A model generated the notes under the pieces. It was not told the DNA's origin. It searched no databases and saw nothing but the letters and a program-made list of their open reading frames with translations. A stretch of DNA of 64,000 nucleotides from positions 54,736 through 118,735 of the forward strand of contig JAAOXG010000056.1 in assembly GCA_013036995.1 (NCBI GenBank). Direction: 5' to 3'. Below, one piece after another: positions 53,427 through 61,357 of this stretch. Source of the DNA: Lacrimispora defluvii. GTDB lineage: Bacteria; Bacillota; Clostridia; Lachnospirales; Lachnospiraceae. Within the stretch, counting starts at the first letter, position 1, and every line of letters begins with the position of its first letter. Both the position numbers and the translations under genes were made by a program.

Positions 53427-55793
53427 TCAACAAGGGATGCTCTCTGCAAATTTACGGATATCAGAAGCGTTGGTAATCTTCTGAATCAGGCCATCCTTAA
53501 CAACCACAAGTGTGGGCGCCTGCATAATTCCCAGCTTATGAGCCAGTTCTGCATTCTCCTCTGCATCCACTGTTTCATAATCCACATTCTGAAGGAACTG
53601 CTTTGCCAGCTTACAGTTGGGACATGTTTTCGTAGTAAATAAATATGCGCCTGCCGGCATCTCCGGTTTCTTATCTGTTCCTTTTTCGGACTTCTGCTCC
53701 TGAGCGGCATTTTTTAAAACAGAACCGGTAATGTTATAGGTAGTACGGTTTTTATACTCCTGGGTCTTTCCCTCATTCCAGTTTTGTACCGGGCGGTAAT
53801 ATCCCGTGATACGGCTGTAAACCTCTGCTTTCCTGCCACAGACCGGGCAGACATAATGCTCTCCTGCCAGATATCCATGATCTGCACAGATAGAATAGGT
53901 AGGAGACAGGGTGTAATATGGCAGCTTATAATGATCTGCAATGGTTTTAACCAGCTTTGCAGCTGCTGCCCAGTCAGGCAGCTTTTCACCCAGGAATGCA
54001 TGAAATACAGTTCCTGAGGTATAAAGCGTCTGAAGCTCATCCTGAATATCCAGCGCATCAAAAATATCGGCTGTGTAATCTACCGGCAGATGGGAGCTGT
54101 TGGTGTAATAAGGGGTATCTCCCTCATGACCAGCCGTCTTAATGTCCGGATAGTACTTCCTGTCGTGCTTGGCAAGACGATAGGTGGTAGATTCCGCCGG
54201 AGTCGCTTCCAGATTATAAAGGTCCCCATACAGTTCCTGATAATCAGATAGCCGTTCCCGCATATAATTTAAAACTGTTTTTGTAAACTGCTGTGTCTTT
54301 ATATCTGTTAAATCTTTTCCAAGCCATTTTGCATTCAAACCGACCTCATTCATACCAATCAGCCCGATGGTGGAAAAATGGTTCTCAAAGCTTCCCAGAT
54401 AGCGTTTGGTATAAGGATACAGCCCCTGATCCAAAAGCTTTGTAATCACTTCCCTCTTGGTCTTTAAGGATCTTGCCGACACATCCATCATACGTTTTAA
54501 GCGTTTATAAAAATCTGCTTCGTCTTTTGCCAGATAAGCAATCCTTGGCATGTTAATGGTAACTACGCCAACAGAACCTGTACTCTCTCCTGATCCGAAG
54601 AAACCTCCGGTCTTTCTTCTTAATTCTCTTAAATCCAGTCTGAGACGGCAGCACATACTTCTTACATCGCTTGGCTCCATATCGCTGTTGATGTAATTGG
54701 AGAAATAAGGGGTTCCGTATTTAGAGGTCATCTCAAACAACAGGCGGTTGTTCTCTGTGTCACTCCAGTCAAAATCCCTGGTGATGGAATAAGTGGGAAT
54801 CGGGTATTGAAAACCTCTTCCGTTGGCATCCCCCTCAATCATGGTTTCTATAAATGCCTTATTAACCATATCCATCTCTTTTTTACAGTCTTTATATTTA
54901 AAAGCCATCTCTTTTCCGCCCACAATGGCATTTAGTTCAGCCATATCAGAAGGAACGGTCCAGTCCAGAGTGATATTGGAAAATGGTGCCTGGGTGCCCC
55001 AGCGGCTGGGAGTATTCACACCATAAATAAAGGACTCGATGCACTTTTTCACTTCCGGATAGGATAACTTGTCACTCTTTACAAAGGGAGCCAGATAAGT
55101 ATCAAAGGAAGAAAATGCCTGGGCACCTGCCCATTCATTCTGCATAATTCCAAGAAAGTTAACCATCTGGTTGCAGAGTACAGATAAATGCTTTGCAGGA
55201 GACGAGGTGATTTTCCCGGAAATTCCTCCCAGGCCCTCTAAAAGCAGCTGTTTTAACGACCAGCCTGCACAGTAACCGGTTAACATGGATAAATCATGGA
55301 TATGAATGTCTGCATTCCTGTGGGCTTCTGCTATTTCATGATCATAGATCTCTGACAGCCAGTAATTAGCTGTCACTGCACCGGAGTTGCTTAGGATCAG
55401 TCCTCCTACAGAGTATGTAACGGTTGAGTTCTCTTTTACACGCCAGTCCTCAACTTTTACATAGCTGTTCACCACATCTTTATAATCCAGAATGGTGTTC
55501 TTCATATTCCGTATCTTTTCCCGTTGTTTTCTATATAATATGTAGGCTTTTGCCACATCTGTATATCCTGCATGTTCCAGTACATGTTCCACACTGTCCT
55601 GGATCTGTTCCACAGTAATCATACCTTCATTCATTTTCTCCTGAAAATCTGCTGTCACACGCAGAGACAGAAGCTCTAAAATTTCGTTATTGTACTCCTT
55701 TCCGGTTGCCTTAAACGCTTTTTTAATGGCTTCCGTGATCTTCCCCAAGCTAAATTCAGCTTCTTCCCCATCTCTTTTCACTACCTGGATCAT
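53427..55793 (-). CDS. nrdD: Anaerobic ribonucleoside-triphosphate reductase fused to a glutaredoxin/thioredoxin-like domain
   Basis: NrdD makes dNTPs under anoxia with a glycyl radical. The 788-aa protein opens with an ATP-cone (QVVKRDGEEAEFSLGKITEAI), followed by the large catalytic barrel, a Zn-binding HYVCPVCGRK segment and the glycyl-radical loop SRITGYYRPV near residue 660. The last ~75 residues form an added domain with TTKTCPNCKLAKQF (CxxC) near 726 and a cis-Pro motif (MQAPTLVVV), so it is glutaredoxin- or thioredoxin-like and could reduce the enzyme directly. I start at ATG 55793 behind AGGAG; the longer reading adds 70 implausible residues. The activase nrdG is not adjacent. Confidence 0.93.
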   Translation of the reverse strand: MIQVVKRDGEEAEFSLGKITEAIKKAFKATGKEYNNEILELLSLRVTADFQEKMNEGMITVEQIQDSVEHVLEHAGYTDVAKAYILYRKQREKIRNMKNTILDYKDVVNSYVKVEDWRVKENSTVTYSVGGLILSNSGAVTANYWLSEIYDHEIAEAHRNADIHIHDLSMLTGYCAGWSLKQLLLEGLGGISGKITSSPAKHLSVLCNQMVNFLGIMQNEWAGAQAFSSFDTYLAPFVKSDKLSYPEVKKCIESFIYGVNTPSRWGTQAPFSNITLDWTVPSDMAELNAIVGGKEMAFKYKDCKKEMDMVNKAFIETMIEGDANGRGFQYPIPTYSITRDFDWSDTENNRLLFEMTSKYGTPYFSNYINSDMEPSDVRSMCCRLRLDLRELRRKTGGFFGSGESTGSVGVVTINMPRIAYLAKDEADFYKRLKRMMDVSARSLKTKREVITKLLDQGLYPYTKRYLGSFENHFSTIGLIGMNEVGLNAKWLGKDLTDIKTQQFTKTVLNYMRERLSDYQELYGDLYNLEATPAESTTYRLAKHDRKYYPDIKTAGHEGDTPYYTNSSHLPVDYTADIFDALDIQDELQTLYTSGTVFHAFLGEKLPDWAAAAKLVKTIADHYKLPYYTLSPTYSICADHGYLAGEHYVCPVCGRKAEVYSRITGYYRPVQNWNEGKTQEYKNRTTYNITGSVLKNAAQEQKSEKGTDKKPEMPAGAYLFTTKTCPNCKLAKQFLQNVDYETVDAEENAELAHKLGIMQAPTLVVVKDGLIQKITNASDIRKFAESIPC

Positions 55794-55848
55794 TAAACCT
55801 TTACTCCTTTCACAAAAACCGCCATGACTTTTTTTAGCATACAGGTGT

Positions 55849-55877
55849 ATTATAGCAGAACAAAAAAGAAAACACAA
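55849..55877 (-). promoter_or_regulatory. Promoter of nrdD
   Basis: TTGTGT (55877-55872), 17 bases and TATAAT (55854-55849) on the minus strand. The -35 hexamer lies inside the proximal NrdR-box-like site. Confidence 0.7.
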
Positions 55878-55918
55878 TATCTGGATTTTGTTTTTGTCCA
55901 AAAATCTAGATATTGTGT
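55872..55918 (-). promoter_or_regulatory. Pair of NrdR-box-like sites (also a hairpin after hflX)
   Basis: ACACAATATCTGGATT (55872-55887) and AATCTAGATATTGTGT (55903-55918) match the NrdR box ACACWATATATWGTGT at 12 and 13 of 16 positions and start 31 bp apart, three helix turns, as NrdR box pairs normally do. NrdR is a dATP/ATP-sensing repressor of ribonucleotide reductase genes. The two boxes are also inverted repeats of each other, so the transcript could fold as a terminator for hflX, whose stop is six bases upstream. Confidence 0.68.
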
Positions 55919-55923
55919 TTTTG

Positions 55924-57195
55924 TCATTCGTCAATAAATTCCCGGTTTTCTGCCAGACCAGCAAATAATTCAGCGGGCACGTAAGCGTTGACCAGTATTC
56001 CATCTTCTAAGTATTCTTCTTTTAAAAGCTGACCGTATTTACGGATCTGCTGAATCTTTCCTGCATCTTTGTAAGAATAGACTTTTTCCAGATAAATCCT
56101 TCTGCTTCTAAGAATGGATTCCAAAAGATTTTCCAGTTCGTCGATTCCTTCCCCCGTACGTGCGGAAATCCGCACCTGAAAATCCGAAGAGAAGTCTTTA
56201 AGCGTGGTATCAGGCTGGGCAGCATCGATCTTATTAAATACCGTAACCATCACCTTGTCTGTAACCCCTAACTCCCGTAACGTATCATAAACCACATGCA
56301 TCTGGATTTCCATCTGTGGGTTGGAACAATCCACCACATGAAGAATAATATCACAGTATTTGGCTTCTTCCAGAGTACTTTTAAACGCTTCAATCAGATG
56401 ATGAGGCAGTTTTCTTATAAATCCCACCGTATCAGTCAGCAGAATCTGCTGACCGCCTGGCAGGCTTAAATTCCTTGTGGTTGGATCCAGCGTGGCAAAC
56501 AGCTTGTCCTCTGCTAAAATCCCCGCATCAGTCAGACGGTTTAACAATGTGGATTTTCCCGCATTGGTATAACCCACTATTGCAGCAACAGGCATATGAT
56601 TTTTATCTCTCTGCTGTCTTGCCACCTCTCTGTGACGCTTTACATCCTCTAAATCAGACTTTAAGACACTGATCCGGTCATGAATCAGTCTTCGGTCTAT
56701 CTCAAGCTTCTTCTCACCGGGTCCTCTGGTACCAATTCCTCCGCCCAGCCTTGATAAGGAACTTCTTAGTCCCACCAGCCTTGCAGAACGGTACTTTAAC
56801 TGGGCAAGCTCCACCTGTATTTTTCCTTCTCTTGTGGTAGCTCTTGCTGCAAATATATCAAGAATCACCATGGTCCGGTCCATCACCTTAATCTGCAGGG
56901 CATCCTCTAAATTACGCATCTGGGCAGGGGAAAGTTCATCGTCACAAACCACTCCCGTTGCTCCAAGCTCGAAGACTCTCTCCCGGATCTCATCAATCTT
57001 ACCTTTACCAAGATAAGTTCCCGTATGAATCCTCTCCCTGTTCTGAATGACCTTATCCACAGTAACAGCCCCTGCTGTTTTAACCAGCTCTTCCAGCTCA
57101 TCTAAGGAGGCACTCACATCTGTTCCGTCTCCAGTACTTACTGCTGTTAAAATAACCTTTTCCTCTATCTCTTTTAACTCGATCAGTTCTGCCAT
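55924..57195 (-). CDS. hflX: Ribosome-splitting GTPase HflX
   Basis: HflX is a GTPase that rescues stalled ribosomes under stress. The 423-aa protein has the N-terminal glycine-rich domain (HTGTYLGKGKIDEI), RRLIHDRI coiled coil, the P-loop GYTNAGKSTLLNRL, the G3 motif DTVGFIRKLPHHLIEAFKSTL and G4 NKID. Length is normal. It follows the TPR lipoprotein gene by 12 bases. Confidence 0.96.
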   Translation of the reverse strand: MAELIELKEIEEKVILTAVSTGDGTDVSASLDELEELVKTAGAVTVDKVIQNRERIHTGTYLGKGKIDEIRERVFELGATGVVCDDELSPAQMRNLEDALQIKVMDRTMVILDIFAARATTREGKIQVELAQLKYRSARLVGLRSSLSRLGGGIGTRGPGEKKLEIDRRLIHDRISVLKSDLEDVKRHREVARQQRDKNHMPVAAIVGYTNAGKSTLLNRLTDAGILAEDKLFATLDPTTRNLSLPGGQQILLTDTVGFIRKLPHHLIEAFKSTLEEAKYCDIILHVVDCSNPQMEIQMHVVYDTLRELGVTDKVMVTVFNKIDAAQPDTTLKDFSSDFQVRISARTGEGIDELENLLESILRSRRIYLEKVYSYKDAGKIQQIRKYGQLLKEEYLEDGILVNAYVPAELFAGLAENREFIDE

Positions 57196-57207
57196 TTCCT
57201 CTCCAAA

Positions 57208-57984
57208 CTATCTAGATTCCAAAAATGTAATTTCCCGTTGTGCTTCCTCATCCGGTCCATGTGCTGAAATATACTGTTCCATGGTATCCAGTGCTTTCTT
57301 AAACTCTCCCTTTCGTTCATAAACTACGGCAATGTTAAACAACAGCTCCGGTACGCTATTGGCTTCAGGCGCCGACAGTCCTTTCTGGAACGATTCCAGG
57401 GCTCCATCCCAGTCTTTTTGCGCCATCTTGCATAATCCCATTCGATTGTAGATCATGGGTCCCGCCTCTCCTCCAGCTGCCGCACTTTCATACAGCGTCA
57501 TGGCATCCGATGCTGATCCTGCTTTTTCCATGGCTGCACCAGCTGCCATAAGAGCATTCATTCTTCCCGGGGCTTTGCCATCCGGATCAAGTTCATTGCT
57601 CCGGTTATAATCAGCTATGGCTCCGTCATTATCTCCTGCACCGGCTTTTGAAGCACTCCGCATATTATAATACTCCGGTTTTTCCCCATCTACCTTGATC
57701 AGAATGTCATAGGTTCCTACAGCTGCCTCATAATCACCGGATAAATACTCCGCTTCTGCCCTGTATTTTAATACATCCATATCAAATTTTCCTACCAGGC
57801 CCTTTTTCGTATGAATTGCCTGGTCAAATGACTGTATGGCGTCTTTGTAATTTCCTTCACCCAGTGCCTTAATTCCATCATCCCGGTAAGTGTACCGATT
57901 CTCTTTTTTGCCGCAGCCTGCTGACATGGTAAGAATCAGGGTCAGAACAATTAAAAGTGTTCCATATCCGGTTTTTCTTTTCAT
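57208..57984 (-). CDS. TPR-repeat lipoprotein
   Basis: The 258-aa protein starts with a lipoprotein signal (LLIVLTLILTMSAGC, lipobox SAGC) and contains about five tetratricopeptide repeats from residue 35 on (for example GIKALGEGNYKDAIQSFDQAI, EYLSGDYEAAVGTYDILI and GLCKMAQKDWDGALESFQKGL). It should be anchored outside and act as a protein-protein scaffold; its partner is unknown. ATG 57984 follows GGAGATA; the longer reading into dut is not used. Confidence 0.88.
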   Translation of the reverse strand: MKRKTGYGTLLIVLTLILTMSAGCGKKENRYTYRDDGIKALGEGNYKDAIQSFDQAIHTKKGLVGKFDMDVLKYRAEAEYLSGDYEAAVGTYDILIKVDGEKPEYYNMRSASKAGAGDNDGAIADYNRSNELDPDGKAPGRMNALMAAGAAMEKAGSASDAMTLYESAAAGGEAGPMIYNRMGLCKMAQKDWDGALESFQKGLSAPEANSVPELLFNIAVVYERKGEFKKALDTMEQYISAHGPDEEAQREITFLESR

Positions 57985-58018
57985 TTTAATATCTCCAACT
58001 TTAAGAAAATTATAAATG

Positions 58019-58456
58019 TTATTGTATTCCAGTGCTTCCGTGTCCGCCTCTGTCTTCATGATCTAACGAGTCAACAGCCTCAAAACAGATGGCTGGCTGA
58101 TGCTCCATAATACGAAACTGGCAGATCCGGTCATTCACACGGATCAAAGTATCCCGAAGTGCATACGCTGGGAAAAACCACTGGTCATTGTCCCCGCAGT
58201 AAGTCTCATCAATAATTCCCATGCTGTTGGTCTGAATAATTCCGTAATTTTTATAGGTACTGCTTCTTGGTACCACATGGGCTTCATAGCCGGCAGGAAG
58301 TTCCATGGCAATGCCAAGAGGGATCAGTTTAAATTCACCTGCTTTTAACTCCACTTCCTTCGCCGCCCGTAAATCAATCCAGTCGGATTTGCCATCTATG
58401 TATCTCAGTTTTTCTATTTCGTCTGTAAAGTATTTAATTTTAATGTTTGCTGTCAC
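58019..58456 (-). CDS. dut: dUTP diphosphatase
   Basis: Dut hydrolyses dUTP to dUMP and pyrophosphate and keeps uracil out of DNA. The 145-aa protein has the conserved motifs [12 protein letters not shown] (motif 2), [14 protein letters not shown] (motif 3 with the catalytic Asp), [10 protein letters not shown] (motif 4) and the C-terminal DRGGHGSTG (motif 5). Start ATG 58456 overlaps the scpB stop (ATGA). Confidence 0.94.
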   Translation of the reverse strand: MTANIKIKYFTDEIEKLRYIDGKSDWIDLRAAKEVELKAGEFKLIPLGIAMELPAGYEAHVVPRSSTYKNYGIIQTNSMGIIDETYCGDNDQWFFPAYALRDTLIRVNDRICQFRIMEHQPAICFEAVDSLDHEDRGGHGSTGIQ

Positions 58457-59112
58457 TGTATGTCCTCCTGATGCCTGTCGCTGTTTTCTTCCTCCGTAAG
58501 CAGTATTCCGCTTCCGGAAAGCTCTTCCTCCACTTCCATACGAATCTCCGCTGCTACCAAAGGATCTGCAGCCGGTAAATTCTGAGTGGAGCCAATGCCA
58601 AATCTTCTTAAAAATTCTTCTGTTGTTGCAAAAAGTGCCGGGCGCCCCGGTGCATCCAGCCTTCCAACCTCATACACCAGATTATATTCTACCAGTTTGT
58701 TTACCGCATGATCGGATTTTACTCCACGGATCTTTTCAATCTCAAGCTTTGTAACCGGCTGTTTGTATGCAATGATGGAAAGTGTCTCCAGAACCACTTC
58801 CGATAATACCTGCTTTTTCGGAGCGCAGGCAACACGGATTAAGTTCTCATAGTATTCCGAGCGGGTACACATCTGATAGCTGTTTTCCAGTGCGATGATC
58901 TGCATTCCCTTTTTCCCTGTCTCATACCGCTTCATCAGACGAAGGACTGCTTCCCTCGCAGTTTCCTCATCCTGGTCGATGGCTGCAGCCAGCCTGCTAA
59001 GTTCCACCGAATTTCCCATGGTAAAAAGAACTGCCTCAATGACCGCTTCCCATTTCTTTTCTTCTTTCGCGCTCTTTGCTGACCCGTCTGCTGTCAGAGT
59101 TTCTTTATCCAT
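58453..59112 (-). CDS. scpB: Segregation and condensation protein B
   Basis: ScpB is the second kleisin-associated subunit of the SMC-ScpA-ScpB complex that compacts and separates chromosomes. The 219-aa protein has two winged helices; [19 protein letters not shown] and [18 protein letters not shown] are clear family signatures. ATG 59112 overlaps the scpA end by eight bases, so translation is coupled. A longer frame to 59184 is not needed. Confidence 0.95.
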   Translation of the reverse strand: MDKETLTADGSAKSAKEEKKWEAVIEAVLFTMGNSVELSRLAAAIDQDEETAREAVLRLMKRYETGKKGMQIIALENSYQMCTRSEYYENLIRVACAPKKQVLSEVVLETLSIIAYKQPVTKLEIEKIRGVKSDHAVNKLVEYNLVYEVGRLDAPGRPALFATTEEFLRRFGIGSTQNLPAADPLVAAEIRMEVEEELSGSGILLTEEENSDRHQEDIQ

Positions 59113-59911
59113 TAACTTTTTCTTCCTCTCCCAGATCCGAAAAATCCAGTTCCCCTTCCTCGCCTTCCGGCTCCAGGGTTTCAATCATCATATCATCAAA
59201 TAAATGCTCCTGGGTCAGGGTGATCTTACCGATCTTCATGAGTTCCAGAAGTGCTAAAAAAGTGACTACTACTTCTATCTTGTCAGGCTGTCCCTCAAGC
59301 ATCCTTCGAAAGGAAAACTTCCGGTTTCGCCTGGCAAAATCCATCACTGATTTTATCTTATCTTCCAGGCTTACCGCTTCCTTACGGATATTGCCAAACC
59401 GGCTTCTGATGGGATCCACCCTGTCTTCTGTCCGTTTTGTCACCGCACGGAAAATTTCCTGCAGCTTTGCCAGGGTAAGCCCGTCAAGGAGCCTGTCCAA
59501 ATCTACAGGCGGCTCATATTTGGCCACCTCGGCAGGTACGGTAGGAGTCTTAAAAAACAGGCGGTCTGCTCCAACTTCCCTGTCTTTTAATTCCGATGCC
59601 ATATATTTAAAATATTTGTACTCCAGAAGGCGGGCAACAAGTTCTGCCCTTGGATCTTCTTCCTCTCCTTCTTCATTGACCTCTTTGGGAAGAAGCATAC
59701 GTGCCTTAATGTCAATGAGAGTTGCCGCCATGACTAAAAATTCACTGACAATATTTAAATCCTCAGTCTCCATATGATTCATGTAATCTAAATACTGTTC
59801 CGTAATTATCACAATGGGAATGTCATAGATATTCACTTTATTTTTGTCAATCAAGTGAAGAAGCAGATCAAGCGGTCCTTCAAAATTATCCAGTTTATAA
59901 GAGATTCCCAT
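59105..59911 (-). CDS. scpA: Segregation and condensation protein A
   Basis: ScpA is the kleisin that bridges SMC heads. The 268-aa protein begins with YKLDNFEGPLDLLLHLIDKNK, the family hallmark, and ends in a winged helix (VVTFLALLELMKIGKITLTQEHLFDD). ATG 59911 follows GGAGG. It is the first gene of scpA-scpB-dut, with a promoter just upstream. Confidence 0.96.
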   Translation of the reverse strand: MGISYKLDNFEGPLDLLLHLIDKNKVNIYDIPIVIITEQYLDYMNHMETEDLNIVSEFLVMAATLIDIKARMLLPKEVNEEGEEEDPRAELVARLLEYKYFKYMASELKDREVGADRLFFKTPTVPAEVAKYEPPVDLDRLLDGLTLAKLQEIFRAVTKRTEDRVDPIRSRFGNIRKEAVSLEDKIKSVMDFARRNRKFSFRRMLEGQPDKIEVVVTFLALLELMKIGKITLTQEHLFDDMMIETLEPEGEEGELDFSDLGEEEKVNG

Positions 59912-59948
59912 ATATTCCTCCAAAGCAGATTAAAACATACCAAAAAGC

Positions 59949-59999
59949 AGTATACCAAATTGAGACCGATCTGTAAATATATGGAAGGTTCAATTTGGT
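59949..59999 (-). promoter_or_regulatory. Promoter of scpA inside an inverted repeat
   Basis: On the minus strand TTTACA (59977-59972), 17 bases and TATACT (59954-59949). The region is framed by ACCAAATTGAACC and GGTCTCAATTTGGT, an inverted repeat that overlaps the stop of the upstream metallophosphoesterase and may end its transcript. Confidence 0.5.
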
Positions 60000-60865
60000 G
60001 ATTTGGGTTTTAAATCCACAACTACCAGCTGAGGTTTGTTATTCAGCCGGATATTAATGGAGTGGGTTCCAAGACCTCTGCTTACTATCATATATTTTTC
60101 ATCTTTTTGAAACGTCCCTGCACAGTAGGGATTAAAAAACTGGTACTGGGGAGTCATCACTCCTCCCAGAAACGGAAGGCGTATGGTTCCTCCGTGAAAA
60201 TGACCGGAAAGGGTTAAATCAGCGCCCCAATCCCGGTAAGTGTTAAAATAAAGGGGGGAATGGGACAATAGTATCTGAAACCGTTCTTCTCCTGCCTTCC
60301 CTGCTTTTTGTTCCAGTTCTTCGGGAAGAAGGCGTTCAGGAATAAAATCCTTATAACAGCCTTCTTTTAGATCCACACCTGTAATGGCAATATCCTTCCG
60401 GTATAATTCCGTCCGGTCTCTTAATACAATCACTCCAAGCTTTTTTAAGCTGTTTTCATACGTATCATACTGATCACCATAGACCAGCCGTTCCAGGTTC
60501 ATCCGGTTTTCGTGATTTCCGTTTCCATAAAAAACCGGGTAACGATTTGTCAGCTTCTCCATCAGTTTTAAACTGACCCCGGTATCTGCTGTCTTCTTTA
60601 CAACCATCATATCACCGCCGACAAGCACCACATCCGGATTCACATGGTCAATCGCCTTTAGAAGTCTTTTATTGTCTTCTCCGAAGCAATGGCTGTGAAG
60701 ATCCGAAAGGAATACAAGCCTCAAGTTTTTTCCGATCTTACTGCTTTTAATAACAGTTTTCTCTACGGAAAGCTGTTCTCTTTCGTATTCAGACCGCAGT
60801 AAGGATACTACGCCTGCAGCAGCACAAAAAACTCCGGCAGCGAACCACATCTGTTTATACCTCAT
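59990..60865 (-). CDS. Membrane-anchored metallophosphoesterase (YkuE/YaeI type)
   Basis: The 291-aa protein has an N-terminal membrane anchor (WFAAGVFCAAAGVVSLL) and a calcineurin-type active site: FLSDLHSH, VGGDMM, GNGNHE, LLSHSP and GHFHGG. Close relatives in other bacteria act on UDP-sugar lipids such as UDP-diacylglucosamine or on phosphodiesters at the membrane. The actual substrate is unclear. It is read alone from a good promoter. Confidence 0.9.
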   Translation of the reverse strand: MRYKQMWFAAGVFCAAAGVVSLLRSEYEREQLSVEKTVIKSSKIGKNLRLVFLSDLHSHCFGEDNKRLLKAIDHVNPDVVLVGGDMMVVKKTADTGVSLKLMEKLTNRYPVFYGNGNHENRMNLERLVYGDQYDTYENSLKKLGVIVLRDRTELYRKDIAITGVDLKEGCYKDFIPERLLPEELEQKAGKAGEERFQILLSHSPLYFNTYRDWGADLTLSGHFHGGTIRLPFLGGVMTPQYQFFNPYCAGTFQKDEKYMIVSRGLGTHSINIRLNNKPQLVVVDLKPKSPN

Positions 60866-60896
60866 CTTCTCTCATTCCTTCTTTTGCTGTCCCTCC

Positions 60897-60926
60897 ATCA
60901 TACAATGAAGAACCTGTCCCCGTCAA
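60897..60926 (-). promoter_or_regulatory. Promoter of the metallophosphoesterase gene
   Basis: TTGACG (60926-60921), 18 bases and TATGAT (60902-60897) on the minus strand, about 30 bases before the ATG. Confidence 0.62.
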
Positions 60927-61034
60927 GTAAAAGGCTTTCTCTTTTACCTTCCCCTTATGTATAATGGAAACCAATTATGGATAATATGCAATACTGGGTA
61001 ATCACGGTTTAATAAGAGTGTGAGGTGACTAACC

Positions 61035-61286
61035 ATGATTGTTTATGACAGACTGTGGGAAACCATGAAAAAGAAAAATGTCAGCCAGTATCATCTGATT
61101 AAATATTGCAAGGTCAGTGCCGGACAAATCGGACGGCTTAAGAAAAACAATTTCGTATCTACTCATACGATAGATATGCTGTGTAAAATTTTAGACTGCA
61201 GCGTAGATGAAATTATGGAATACCGGGCCGATATTTGCGAGGCAACAAGTGTGACCTGTAATACTGACCCTGAGGAAAATAAATAA
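61035..61286 (+). CDS. Small HTH (Cro/C1-type) regulator
   Basis: The 83-aa protein is a single helix-turn-helix domain of the XRE type (VSQYHLIKYCKVSAGQIGRL and THTIDMLCKILDCSVDEIM), followed by a short acidic Cys-containing tail. Such short HTH_26-like proteins are common in Lachnospiraceae and their targets are mostly unknown. ATG 61035 follows GAGGTG. It is the lone rightward gene between two leftward ones, so it may act on a neighbour, but nothing in the sequence shows this. Confidence 0.84.
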   Translation: MIVYDRLWETMKKKNVSQYHLIKYCKVSAGQIGRLKKNNFVSTHTIDMLCKILDCSVDEIMEYRADICEATSVTCNTDPEENK

Positions 61287-61311
61287 CAGGCTTTTCCTTC
61301 AGAGGATTTGG

Positions 61312-61346
61312 CATAGAAAAAGAGCCCCAAGGCTCTTTTTTCTATG
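61312..61346. terminator. Bidirectional terminator
   Basis: CATAGAAAAAGAGCC and GGCTCTTTTTTCTATG pair almost perfectly around a 4-base loop and carry T-runs on both sides. It ends both the HTH gene and the carboxypeptidase gene. Confidence 0.92.
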
Positions 61347-61357
61347 TTATGTTCCTT

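Noticed and set aside
55794..56003. 70-residue N-terminal extension of NrdD
   Set aside because: It reads through the hairpin, promoter and the hflX end; ATG 55793 gives the normal ATP-cone start.
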